A DNA stretch of 64,000 bases. Origin: Sphingopyxis sp. OAS728. Lineage in GTDB: Bacteria > Pseudomonadota > Alphaproteobacteria > Sphingomonadales > Sphingomonadaceae. A program made the position numbers and the translations under genes. The stretch is from the NCBI RefSeq assembly GCF_014873485.1, contig NZ_JADBDT010000001.1:1860001-1924000 (forward strand), read 5' to 3'. Of this stretch, positions 47,951-56,568 are shown piece by piece; the first letter of the stretch is position 1; every line of letters begins with the position of its first letter. Under the pieces are notes generated by a model. That model saw only the letters and a program-made list of their open reading frames with translations, did no database searches and was not told the DNA's origin.

Positions 47951-49255
47951 TTATAAAGAGTCGCCGGACGTGGCAACCGGAAATCGGTCGCGCCCTCCGC
48001 GCGGAATATGGCGTTCGATCAGAAAGATCGCGGCGGCCGAAAAAGCGAGCATGGCAGCGAGGAAGGTCATCGGAGCAAGGTCGCTGCCGGTCGCATCATG
48101 GATTTTCGGCACGATCGCCTGCGCGACGAAACCGCCGAGATTGCCAACCGAATTGATCGCCGCGAAGCCCGCCGCCGCCGCCGCCCCGGTCAGGAAACGC
48201 CCCGGGAGCACCCAGAAAAAAGGCTGGCCGGCAAAGATCGCCGCGGCGGCGATACATAATGCGGTGAACTGCAGCACCGGCGACGGCAGCGCTGCGGCCA
48301 ATACCAAGCTGAAGGCGCCCACCAGCGCCGGCCCCACCGTGAAGCGCCGCGACCCGGCACTGCGCGCCGCGAGGCGCGGGAGCCACCACAAGGCCGCCGC
48401 TACCGCGAGCCAGGGGATGATATTGAGCAGGCCGTTGGTCGCATCGCTCACGCCGAAACCGCGAACGATCGTCGGGAGCCAGTAGCTGAGGCCATAGGCC
48501 GAGAGCGGAAAGCCGAGGAAGGCGACGCAGAGCAGCAACACGCGCAGGTCGCCAAGCGCGCGTAGCGGATTGGCATGTTCGCGCGTGCCCCCCTCTGCGG
48601 CGAGGGTTGCCGCGAGCCACGCCTTTTGATCGTCGCTCAGCCATCGCGCCTCGGCCGGCCCGCGCGGCAGGCGCGTAAGCACGACGGGGACGAGCAGCAG
48701 CGCCGGGATCGCAGTGACGATGAACACCCATTGCCATCCGCGCAGCCCGGCGGTGCCGTCGAGTTCGAGCAGCAGCCCGCCAAGCGCCGCGCCCACGGCA
48801 TTGGCGAACGCGCTGGCGATCAGGAAAAGTCCGATCGCCCGCGCGCGCTCCGCCTGCGGGAACCAGAGCGTGAGCAGATAGAGGACACCCGGAAAGAAGC
48901 CTGCCTCGGCCACCCCGAGCAGGAAGCGGAGGATGTAGAAGCTCGTCGGTGTCCATGCGAAACCGAGCGCGAGCGTCACAAGACCCCACGCCCCGATGAT
49001 CCGCGCGAACCACAGCCTTGGCCCGATGCGCTCGAGGATCAGGTTGCTGGGTATTTCGAAGATGCAGTAGCCGAGGAAGAACAGCGCCGATCCCAATCCA
49101 TAGGCGGCTTCGCTGAGGCCAAGGTCGCCGACCATCTGCAGCTTCGCATAAGCGACATTCTGCCGGTCGATATAGGCGACCAGATAGAGCAGGCAGAGCA
49201 GCGGCATCAGCCGCCAGGTGATGCGCCGGACCGTCGCCGCGCCGATGTCGTCCAT
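47951..49255 (-). CDS. MFS transporter, anion:cation symporter (ACS) type
   Basis: The 434-residue inner-membrane protein has about twelve hydrophobic helices. YIDRQNVAYAKLQM in helix 1 and YCIFEIPSNLILERIGPRLW in the loop 2-3 region are typical of the ACS family, which imports sugar acids and other organic anions. It is the first gene of the MFS-GH2-sulfatase operon and divergent from the GH5-like gene. The cargo is probably an acidic or sulfated sugar product of the locus. Confidence 0.87.
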   Translation of the reverse strand: MDDIGAATVRRITWRLMPLLCLLYLVAYIDRQNVAYAKLQMVGDLGLSEAAYGLGSALFFLGYCIFEIPSNLILERIGPRLWFARIIGAWGLVTLALGFAWTPTSFYILRFLLGVAEAGFFPGVLYLLTLWFPQAERARAIGLFLIASAFANAVGAALGGLLLELDGTAGLRGWQWVFIVTAIPALLLVPVVLTRLPRGPAEARWLSDDQKAWLAATLAAEGGTREHANPLRALGDLRVLLLCVAFLGFPLSAYGLSYWLPTIVRGFGVSDATNGLLNIIPWLAVAAALWWLPRLAARSAGSRRFTVGPALVGAFSLVLAAALPSPVLQFTALCIAAAAIFAGQPFFWVLPGRFLTGAAAAAGFAAINSVGNLGGFVAQAIVPKIHDATGSDLAPMTFLAAMLAFSAAAIFLIERHIPRGGRDRFPVATSGDSL

Positions 49256-49310
49256 ATCCGCCTCTCCCCGTTTTCAATTGCGGGCCGTCGAGGCGGTTGG
49301 CCGCCTTCAC

Positions 49311-49331
49311 ATTAATTATACGATATATATG
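49311..49331. promoter_or_regulatory. Locus motif copy between MFS and GH5-like genes
   Basis: TAATTATACGATATATAT includes ACGATATATA at 49320-49329. It lies in the 174-base divergent intergenic region and resembles the copy at 52337 in its flanks as well (TAATTA before, ATAT after). Confidence 0.4.
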
Positions 49332-49429
49332 CTTCCTATCGGCGCAAATCGAATCTATCAATGGTCCATCGGTTGTAACGCGGGGGCGAACCGACTCCCG
49401 CCAAGGACACCAGAAGAGGGAGAAGAGAG

Positions 49430-50584
49430 ATGATCCGCCGGAGCTTCCTGCTCACCGCCGCCGCCGTTTTCACCATCGCCGCCACCGCCGCCCAGCCTGC
49501 CATGGCGCGCGAGCAGTGGACGAAGGAACAGGCGAACAAATGGTACGACAAGCAGCCCTGGCTGATCGGTGCCAATTACAACCCCGGCTCGGCGGTAAAC
49601 GAACTCGAAATGTGGCACGAGCCCACCTTCGACCCCGCGACGATCGACAAGGAACTCGGCTGGGCCGCGGGCATCGGCATGAACACGATGCGCGTCTTCC
49701 TGCACAACCTGCTCTGGGAAAACGACCCCGAGGGCACGAAGAAGCGGATGAACGAGTTTCTCGCCATCGCCGACAAGCATAAGATCAAGATCATGTTCGT
49801 GTTGTTCGACAGCGTCTGGGATCCCAATCCCGTTTATGGCCTGCAAAGCCCGCCGATCCCCGGCGTCCACAATTCGCGCTGGGTGCAGGCGCCGGGCGAA
49901 GCGCGGCTGAAGGACGCGAGCCAGTACGGCAAGCTCGAGGGCTATGTGAAGGACATCGTCGGCACCTTCGCCAACGACCCGCGCATCATCGCCTGGGACG
50001 TGTGGAACGAACCGAACAACAAGGGCGGCGGCAATTACGAGCATATCCCCGACAAGAACAAATATGTCGCGCTGCTCCTGCCCCAGGTCTTCGAATGGGC
50101 GCGCAGCGCGAACCCGACCCAGCCGCTGACCTCGGGCGTCTGGATAGGGCAAGATTGGGATAATCTGGACAAGGTCGACGCGGTCGAGCGCACGCAATTA
50201 ACCCAGTCGGACATCAACAGCTTTCACGATTACAGCTGGCCCGAAACCTTCGAGAAGCGCGCGAAACAGATGTTGAGCTATGGCCGGCCGGTGCTCTGCA
50301 CCGAATATATGGCGCGCGGTAACGGATCGACCTTCGACGGCTCGCTACCGCTCGGCAAGAAATATAATATCGGCATGTACAATTGGGGTTTCGCCGACGG
50401 CAAGACGCAGACGCGCCTGCCGTGGGACAGCTGGAAAAAGCCCTATACCTATGACGAGCCGACGATCTGGTTCCACGAGGTCTTCCGCGCGGACGGCAAG
50501 CCCTATCGCCAGGCCGAAGTCGACCTGATCAAGCGCCTTGCCGCCGCGCCCAAGGGCGTGGTCCCGATGGCGAACGCCAAGTGA
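49430..50584 (+). CDS. Clan GH-A (GH5/cellulase-like) glycoside hydrolase
   Basis: The 384-residue protein has a signal peptide (1-26, ending PAMA) and a TIM barrel with the acid/base E194 in AWDVWNEPNN and nucleophile E292 in LCTEYMARG, the GH-A clan pattern. Several similar proteins are labelled beta-xylanase or cellulase without proof. Given its neighbours it more likely acts on a sulfated galactan oligosaccharide. GAAGAGAGAG precedes the ATG. The downstream GH43 gene overlaps by four bases. Confidence 0.85.
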   Translation: MIRRSFLLTAAAVFTIAATAAQPAMAREQWTKEQANKWYDKQPWLIGANYNPGSAVNELEMWHEPTFDPATIDKELGWAAGIGMNTMRVFLHNLLWENDPEGTKKRMNEFLAIADKHKIKIMFVLFDSVWDPNPVYGLQSPPIPGVHNSRWVQAPGEARLKDASQYGKLEGYVKDIVGTFANDPRIIAWDVWNEPNNKGGGNYEHIPDKNKYVALLLPQVFEWARSANPTQPLTSGVWIGQDWDNLDKVDAVERTQLTQSDINSFHDYSWPETFEKRAKQMLSYGRPVLCTEYMARGNGSTFDGSLPLGKKYNIGMYNWGFADGKTQTRLPWDSWKKPYTYDEPTIWFHEVFRADGKPYRQAEVDLIKRLAAAPKGVVPMANAK

Positions 50585-51519
50585 TCTGGCGGCCGGTGTC
50601 CCGCGCTCTCCTCGCCGCGCTGCTCGTCGGCGCGGCGGCGATGGCGGCGGAGGCGCCGGCCCCGCTCTCGTTCGACGGCGCCGATCCCGACATCGAAGCC
50701 GCCGACGGGCGCTATTATATCTATCCGACCAATTCGGGCGGGACGGGACAGTTGCACGTCTGGACTTCGCCCGACCGGCGCCACTGGCAAAAGGGCGCCG
50801 AGCTGATCCGGCTCGACCAGATCGGCTGGATCGGCGACGACGGCGCGCCGCGGCATGCCTTGTGGGCGCCCGACATGGTCGCGGCAAACGGGCGTCACTA
50901 TCTCTATTTCTCGGTCGGCCCGCAGAATCCGACGCCGAGCCGGATCGGCGTCGCAAGCTGTGCGAGCCTCGAAGGGCCGTGCACCGACAGCGGCAAGCCG
51001 CTGATCACTGGCGGCACCGGATTCGAAGCGATCGACCCCGCGGTCTTCGTCGATCCGGCCACCAAAACACCCTATCTTTATGCGGGCGGCAGCGCAGGCG
51101 CGAAGCTGCGCGTCTGGGTGCTCAAACCCGACATGGTGACGATCGATCGCGAAATCCCGGTCGAAACGCCGCCGCACTTCACCGAAGGCGCGTTCGTGCA
51201 CGAACGCGGCGGCACCTATTATCTGTCCTATTCGTCGGGCAGTTATCGCCACGACAGCTATCAGGTCCATTATGCGACCGCACCGTCGCCGACGGGCCCC
51301 TGGACCTGGCGCGGCAAGGTCGTCGAGAGCGACGCGCGCTTCAAGGGCCCCGGCCATCATGCCTTTCTGCACGATCCCGCCGATGGCCGCTGGTATATCG
51401 CCTATCACCGCTGGGAAGGACAGACTGGCCCCGGTCCGTACAAGGGCAGCCGCAAATTCACCGTGCAACCGATCGCCTATCGCGCCGATGGCACGATCGC
51501 CCCGCTGGACATGCGCTAG
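50581..51519 (+). CDS. GH43-like glycoside hydrolase
   Basis: The 312-residue protein starts with GTG overlapping the previous stop (GTGA). A signal peptide (1 to about 23) precedes a five-bladed propeller: GADPDIEAADGRYYIYPT gives the general-base Asp, AIDPAVFVDPATKTPYLY the pKa-modulating Asp and FTEGAFVHERGGTYYLSYS the general-acid Glu. This is the family 43 pattern. The substrate may be arabinose, xylose or galactose linked. It is coupled to the GH5-like gene and convergent with the GntR gene, only one base apart. Confidence 0.85.
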   Translation: MIWRPVSRALLAALLVGAAAMAAEAPAPLSFDGADPDIEAADGRYYIYPTNSGGTGQLHVWTSPDRRHWQKGAELIRLDQIGWIGDDGAPRHALWAPDMVAANGRHYLYFSVGPQNPTPSRIGVASCASLEGPCTDSGKPLITGGTGFEAIDPAVFVDPATKTPYLYAGGSAGAKLRVWVLKPDMVTIDREIPVETPPHFTEGAFVHERGGTYYLSYSSGSYRHDSYQVHYATAPSPTGPWTWRGKVVESDARFKGPGHHAFLHDPADGRWYIAYHRWEGQTGPGPYKGSRKFTVQPIAYRADGTIAPLDMR

Positions 51520-51520
51520 G

Positions 51521-52252
51521 CTATTTCTCCGCGTCGTCGATCAGCGTCAGCACGTCGCCGATCAGGTGGCGCATCGCGCTCCGCGCCGCATCCGGATCGT
51601 GCGCCGCGATCGCGTCGCGCACCGCGGCATGGTCGGCCACGCTCGCGCTGCGCCCCTTGATCCGGTTGGTAAAACGGATCGAGGTGCGCAAGGCGGTGCT
51701 GACCACGTCGCGAAACTGCGCATAAAAGGGATTGTTCGACGCGCGCAGGATCGAAACATGAAAGGCGATATCGGCCTCCAGCGTATCATCCTCGCCCCGC
51801 TCGGCCGCCGCCATACGGTCGAGCCCGTCGCCGATGCGCTTGAGCTCTTCGGGGCGCCCGAATTGCGCCGCGAGCGCCGCCGCTTCGGGTTCGATCGCGA
51901 CCCGCAGCTGGTTGAACTGCTTGAGCAGCTCGATCGAAAATTGCCTCTCGAGCAGCCAGCGCAGCACGTCGGTGTCGAACAGGTTCCACGACGAAGTCGG
52001 TTGCACCACGGTTCCCTGCCGCGGCCGCGCGCTGAGCAATCCCTTCGCGGTCAGCATCTTCACCGCCTCGCGCGTCACCGACCGGCTGACGCCATGGCGC
52101 TTGGTCAACTCGGCCTCGGTCGGGAAGGCTTCGTCGTCGAACTGGCCGGTGACGATCGCCCGCCCAAGATTGTCGAGCAACCCATAGGTCAGGTTGCGCC
52201 CGAGCGAAGCCGGCGCGTCGCCATGATCAAGTCCCGATTGTTCGAACGACAC
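51521..52252 (-). CDS. GntR-family (FadR/FCD) transcription regulator
   Basis: The 243-residue protein has an N-terminal winged helix (TEAELTKRHGVSRSVTREAVKMLTAKG, about 45-72) and an all-helical FCD ligand domain with metal-type residues (IEPEAAALAA, ADIAFHVSILRASNN, DHAAVRDAI). FCD regulators typically sense sugar acids or their intermediates. It is the only regulator inside the polysaccharide locus and lies divergent from the sulfatase-FGE-sulfatase operon, with the ACGATAWATA motif in between. Confidence 0.88.
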   Translation of the reverse strand: MSFEQSGLDHGDAPASLGRNLTYGLLDNLGRAIVTGQFDDEAFPTEAELTKRHGVSRSVTREAVKMLTAKGLLSARPRQGTVVQPTSSWNLFDTDVLRWLLERQFSIELLKQFNQLRVAIEPEAAALAAQFGRPEELKRIGDGLDRMAAAERGEDDTLEADIAFHVSILRASNNPFYAQFRDVVSTALRTSIRFTNRIKGRSASVADHAAVRDAIAAHDPDAARSAMRHLIGDVLTLIDDAEK

Positions 52253-52329
52253 GGTCAGCGTCTCCTTATGCGTGGCCGCAAATCGACCTTGACTCCGATG
52301 GTAAACCCAACAGAAAACTAGACAAGCCT

Positions 52330-52350
52330 AATTAATACGATAAATATACA
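52330..52350. promoter_or_regulatory. Locus motif copy between GntR and sulfatase genes
   Basis: TAATTAATACGATAAATATA includes ACGATAAATA at 52337-52346. It sits in the 136-base divergent region next to the GntR gene, the expected place for an autoregulatory operator. Confidence 0.45.
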
Positions 52351-52388
52351 TAAATGCCTCGACGGGAACCGGGAGGCTGGGAGAGAAT

Positions 52389-53912
52389 ATGTTCTATCGG
52401 TCATCCACCGCCCCCACATCGCTCGCTGGAAAGAAGCGCGGCCAAGCCGGTTCCGCCGCGACCAAGCGATTTTTCGCGACGGCGGCGATGGGGTTGGCGG
52501 CCATCGCGACACTGCCGTCCACGGCGGCTCTGGCGCAGACATCGCCCCACGCTCCCAAGGCAGCAGCGCAGGCCGAACGTCGCCCGAACATCCTTTTCAT
52601 CCTCGTCGACGACATGGGCTTTGGCGATCTGTCGGTGATGGGGAACAAGAAGGTCGCGACGCCGAACCTCGACCGGCTTGCCCGCGAGGGCGTGCTGCTC
52701 ACCAAATTCTACGACGCCGCACCGATCTGTTCCTCGTCGCGCGCCGGTTTCCTCACCGGGCGGTTCCCGGCGGACGTCGGTTTCGTCGGCATCACGGCGG
52801 CGCGCGCGCGCAATGCCGAAATCGGACAGGTCGACTGGCTCGATCCGCAGCTGCCGACGATCGCGCGGCTGCTCCAGCAGAACGGCTACAAGACCGCGCA
52901 TATCGGCAAATGGCATCTGGGCGGCGGCCGCGACATCGGCGATGCACCGTGGCCGACGGCGTATGGCTTCGACAAGAGCTTCACGACCTTCGAGGGGCTC
53001 GGGCCGCGCGTGCTTGTTTCCGACGAGGAACGGTCGTTGGCCCAGCAGTCGGACAAGCTCGGCGAAGGGCCGCGCTTCTGGGAAATCAAGACCAACCTTA
53101 CCGGGCTGTACGCCGACATGACGGTCGATTTCGTCGCACAGAATTCGGACAAGCCCTGGTTCGTGAACCTCTGGCTCAACGACATCCACGATCCCTGGGC
53201 GCCCGACGACGAAAGCCTGTCGTACGTCATGGGCAAGGGCGCGTCGTCCGACGACGACCAGATGCTCGCTTCGCTGGTCAAGATGGACAAGACGCTCGGA
53301 CGTCTGCTCGAACGCCTCGATCAGATGGGCGAGCTGGACAATACGCTGGTCCTCTTCACTTCCGATAACGGACCGTCGTCGCTCGCGCGTTATCACGAGC
53401 GCGGCGAAACCGCGCCGGGGAGCACCGAGGGTCTGCGCGGCCGCAAGTTCAGCCTTTACGAAGGCGGTATCCGCCAGCCTTTGATCATGCACTGGCGCGG
53501 CCATATGAAGGCGGGAACGCGCGACGAGCAGACGGTGGCGCAGGGCGTCGACCTGCTCCCGACCTTCGCCAGCATCATCGGCACCAAGAAACCGGCGGGT
53601 GCCGCCGGAATCGATCTGTCACCGGCTCTGCAAGGCCAGCCGGTCACCGGCCGGCCCGACCTGTTCTGGGCCTATGGCAAGGAAGGCCGCCCCATGTTGG
53701 GCAAACCCAGCCAGCCGATCGACGTGTCGCCGCGCTTTGCGGTGCGCGAGGGCGACTGGAAGCTGCTCGCGAACGACGGCGGCGCCGACGTCGAACTCTA
53801 TGACCTCGCGCGCGATCCGATGGAAAAACAGGATCTGGCGGCGAGTGAACCCGAAGTGCGCGGGCGGTTGCTCGCCAAGCTCAAGAAATGGCTTGCCCAG
53901 CTGCCCAAATGA
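52389..53912 (+). CDS. S1 sulfatase with unusual CSSSR maturation motif
   Basis: The 507-residue protein has a long N-terminus with a hydrophobic signal (about 28-50), metal-binding DDMGFGD, GKWHLGGGRD and SDNGPSS. The maturation motif reads C114-S-S116-S-R, with serine where formylglycine sulfatases usually have proline or alanine; the codons TGT TCC TCG TCG CGC are unambiguous. Otherwise it closely parallels the sulfatase at 44424, which has CSASR. It overlaps the FGE gene by four bases. Confidence 0.88.
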   Translation: MFYRSSTAPTSLAGKKRGQAGSAATKRFFATAAMGLAAIATLPSTAALAQTSPHAPKAAAQAERRPNILFILVDDMGFGDLSVMGNKKVATPNLDRLAREGVLLTKFYDAAPICSSSRAGFLTGRFPADVGFVGITAARARNAEIGQVDWLDPQLPTIARLLQQNGYKTAHIGKWHLGGGRDIGDAPWPTAYGFDKSFTTFEGLGPRVLVSDEERSLAQQSDKLGEGPRFWEIKTNLTGLYADMTVDFVAQNSDKPWFVNLWLNDIHDPWAPDDESLSYVMGKGASSDDDQMLASLVKMDKTLGRLLERLDQMGELDNTLVLFTSDNGPSSLARYHERGETAPGSTEGLRGRKFSLYEGGIRQPLIMHWRGHMKAGTRDEQTVAQGVDLLPTFASIIGTKKPAGAAGIDLSPALQGQPVTGRPDLFWAYGKEGRPMLGKPSQPIDVSPRFAVREGDWKLLANDGGADVELYDLARDPMEKQDLAASEPEVRGRLLAKLKKWLAQLPK

Positions 53913-54934
53913 TCGTGCAGCAAAGCACCGAGCCACCACCGAACGAGACGCCCCCGACTATGAAAGCCGCTTCGCGCACCGCCGCCCCAGCCCCCGCCCC
54001 GTCGCACGAAGGAATGCGCTTCATCGAAGGCGGCGCCTTCACCATGGGCTCCGATCGCTTTTATCCCGAGGAACAACCGCAGCGCCGCGTCAAGGTCGAC
54101 AGCTTCTGGATCGACGAGACGCCGGTGACCAACCGCGCTTTCGCCGAATTCGTCGCGGCGACGGACTATCGCACGCTGGCCGAGCTGCCGGTCGACCCGA
54201 AGCTTTATCCCGGTGCAGACCTCGAAGGCGTCGAGCCCGGATCGCTCCTGTTCCGCAAAGCCGACGGGCTGATCCCACTCGACGATCCGTCGGGATGGTG
54301 GGCCTTCGTCCCCGGCGTCGACTGGCGCCATCCGACCGGCCCCGAAAGCTCGATCGAAGGGATGGAGGATCATCCTGTCGTCCATGTCGCGCATTGCGAC
54401 GCCGAAGCCTATGCGAAATGGGCCGGCAAGTCGCTGCCGACCGAGGCCGAATGGGAATATGCGGCGCGCGGCGGAGCCGATGGGCAGGAATATGCCTGGG
54501 GCGACGAGCTGGCACCCGACGGCGCGATCCTCGCCAACTATTGGCTCGGCCTGTTTCCCGTTTCGACGACCAAGGCCGATGGCAATTATCGCACAACGCC
54601 GGTCGGCAGCTTTCCGGCCAATGGCTATGGCCTCGTCGACATGATCGGCAATGTCTGGGAATGGACCCGCGACTGGTATGCTGCGCCGCAAGCGGCGAAG
54701 ACCCGGTCGCCGTGCTGCGCGATCGCCAACCCGCGCGGCGCGACGCTCGCGCAAAGCTATGATGGCAGCGCCCCCGGCGCGCGCATCGGCCGCAAGGTCC
54801 TGAAGGGCGGTTCGCATCTTTGCGCCGTCAACTATTGCCAGCGTTACCGCCCGGCGGCGCGGCATCCGCAACATGTCGACAGCGCAACGAGCCACATCGG
54901 CTTTCGCTGCGTGTCGCGACGAAAGGGAGAATGA
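53909..54934 (+). CDS. Formylglycine-generating enzyme (sulfatase maturase)
   Basis: The 341-residue FGE-sulfatase domain protein carries both copper-binding catalytic cysteines, C305 and C310, in GGSHLCAVNYC-QRYRPAAR, and ends HIGFRCV. This is the spacing of aerobic FGE, which oxidises the sulfatase cysteine to formylglycine. Other marks are GGAFTMGSD, LPTEAEWEYAARGG and GNVWEWTRDW. No signal peptide is seen, so it should act in the cytoplasm before export. It is coupled to sulfatases on both sides (ATGA at each end) and could serve all five in the window. A start 51 bases further in is possible. Confidence 0.93.
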   Translation: MIVQQSTEPPPNETPPTMKAASRTAAPAPAPSHEGMRFIEGGAFTMGSDRFYPEEQPQRRVKVDSFWIDETPVTNRAFAEFVAATDYRTLAELPVDPKLYPGADLEGVEPGSLLFRKADGLIPLDDPSGWWAFVPGVDWRHPTGPESSIEGMEDHPVVHVAHCDAEAYAKWAGKSLPTEAEWEYAARGGADGQEYAWGDELAPDGAILANYWLGLFPVSTTKADGNYRTTPVGSFPANGYGLVDMIGNVWEWTRDWYAAPQAAKTRSPCCAIANPRGATLAQSYDGSAPGARIGRKVLKGGSHLCAVNYCQRYRPAARHPQHVDSATSHIGFRCVSRRKGE

Positions 54935-56499
54935 ACATGCCACGTACCACGCACTGGACCCGCAGGGCCATGCTGGCCCTGCTGATCACTGCGACGTCGG
55001 CATGCGCGCAGGCGCCCGCGCCCCGCGCGGGCCTCCCTGCGCCGGCGCCAGCGACAGCGCAGAGGCCCAACGTCCTGCTGATCCTGATCGACGACCTCAA
55101 GCCCGCACTCGGCACCTATGGCGACCGCACTGCGATCACCCCCAACATGGACCGGCTCGCGGCGCGCGGCGTGCGCTTCGACCTCGCCTATGCCAACGAG
55201 GCCGTATGCGCCCCGAGCCGCATCAACCTGATGAGCGGGGCACGCTCGACGAGCAGCGGCATCTATAATTTCGGGATGAACCTGCGCGACTATATGCCCG
55301 ACGCGGTGACGCTGCCCGACTATTTCATGCGCGCGGGCTACCACACCGAAAGCATGGGCAAGGTCTATCATATCGGCCACGGCACCGTTGGCGACACCGC
55401 CGGCTGGTCGGTCCCGCACCACAAGGAAAAGGTGATCGAATATGTCGATCCCGCGAGCACTGGCGGGAAGCCGACGCAGGAAGAGGCGCTGTTCGAGGAA
55501 ATCCCGGTGCCCGAGGGCAACCCCTTCGCCTATGCGCGCACGCTCGCGCGCGGCGCGGCGTGGGAGATGCCCGATGTCGCCGACGACGCCTATGCCGACG
55601 GCCGCACTGCCAAGCGCGCGGAAGAACGGCTGAAGGCGCTGAAACAGGGCAACCAGCCCTTCTTCCTCGCCGTCGGCTTCGCGCGCCCGCACCTGCCCTT
55701 CTCGGTCCCCAAAAGCTATTGGGACATGTATGATCCCGCGAAGCTTCCGATGCCGGGCTTCGAACAATTGCCCGAAGGCGCACCCGCCTACACCGACAAG
55801 CAGGGCGGCGAGATCAACGCCTATCGGGAGCCGCCGCAAAATGTCCGCGGCGACCAGTTCTCCCCCGAGATGAAGCGCCAACTGCTCCATGGCTATTATG
55901 CCGGGGTGTCCTATGTCGACGTCCAGATCGGCAAGGTGCTGAAAGCGCTCGAGCGCGAAGGCCTCGCCGACAATACGATCGTCGTTCTGTGGGGCGACCA
56001 TGGCTATCACCTCGGCGATCATGGCATCTGGACCAAACACACCAATATGGAGCAGGCGACCCGCATTCCGCTGATTTTCGCCGGCCCCGGGATCGTGCGC
56101 GGACAAGGCACCCGCCAGCTCGCCGAAACTGTCGATATCTATCCCACGCTCGCCGCGCTCGCTGCGCTGCCCGCCCCCAAGGGACCGCAGCCGATCGACG
56201 GCACCTCGCTCGCGCCCGTCCTGCACGACCCCGCGGCACGGGTGCGGGGCTATGCTTGTCACGCCTACCCCCGCCCCGGGCGTCTCGGCCAGGCAATCCG
56301 TACCGACCGCTATCGCCTCGTCCGCTGGACCGAGGAAAAGACCGGCGCGCGCGACTATGAGCTCTATGACCTCGTCGCCGATCCCGAAGAGACGCGCAAT
56401 CAGGCGAGCGCGCTGCCCAAGATACGCGCCGAACTCGACGCGATCCTCGACAGCCAGCCCGCGGCACGGCCGATCAATGGCAAACCTCGCAAAAACTGA
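54931..56499 (+). CDS. Iduronate-2-sulfatase-like S1 sulfatase
   Basis: The 522-residue protein starts at the ATG overlapping the FGE stop. It has a signal (1 to about 25; TSAC might be a weak lipobox), the DDLKPALG metal site (54-61) typical of iduronate-2-sulfatase-like enzymes, formylglycine C93 in CAPSR, FARPHLPFSVPK, and WGDHGYHLGDHGIWTKHTN. The fold subgroup does not prove the substrate. It ends the sulfatase-FGE-sulfatase operon and is followed by a strong terminator. Confidence 0.9.
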   Translation: MNMPRTTHWTRRAMLALLITATSACAQAPAPRAGLPAPAPATAQRPNVLLILIDDLKPALGTYGDRTAITPNMDRLAARGVRFDLAYANEAVCAPSRINLMSGARSTSSGIYNFGMNLRDYMPDAVTLPDYFMRAGYHTESMGKVYHIGHGTVGDTAGWSVPHHKEKVIEYVDPASTGGKPTQEEALFEEIPVPEGNPFAYARTLARGAAWEMPDVADDAYADGRTAKRAEERLKALKQGNQPFFLAVGFARPHLPFSVPKSYWDMYDPAKLPMPGFEQLPEGAPAYTDKQGGEINAYREPPQNVRGDQFSPEMKRQLLHGYYAGVSYVDVQIGKVLKALEREGLADNTIVVLWGDHGYHLGDHGIWTKHTNMEQATRIPLIFAGPGIVRGQGTRQLAETVDIYPTLAALAALPAPKGPQPIDGTSLAPVLHDPAARVRGYACHAYPRPGRLGQAIRTDRYRLVRWTEEKTGARDYELYDLVADPEETRNQASALPKIRAELDAILDSQPAARPINGKPRKN

Positions 56500-56522
56500 G
56501 ACGAGCTCGGAGACAAAGAAAA

Positions 56523-56550
56523 GGCCGCGGTCAACCCCGCGGCCTTTTTT
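56523..56550. terminator. Bidirectional intrinsic terminator
   Basis: GGCCGCGG (56523-56530), loop TCAACC, CCGCGGCC (56537-56544), then TTTTTT on the plus strand and an A-rich run before the stem that gives U residues on the minus strand. It separates the convergent sulfatase and GH43 genes. Confidence 0.9.
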
Positions 56551-56568
56551 GTTACACGAATAAGGGCG

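Noticed and set aside
44832..48485. A 1217-codon open frame on the plus strand opposite the sulfatase and GH2 genes
   Set aside because: It spans two well-supported minus-strand genes and their spacer, has low-complexity Arg/Asp/His/Ala composition typical of antisense frames in GC-rich DNA, and matches no recognisable domain.
54931..56499. Glycosaminoglycan (iduronate) degradation as the role of the locus
   Set aside because: The iduronate-2-sulfatase resemblance is at subgroup level only; no unsaturated-glucuronyl hydrolase or polysaccharide lyase is present, whereas galactonate genes are.
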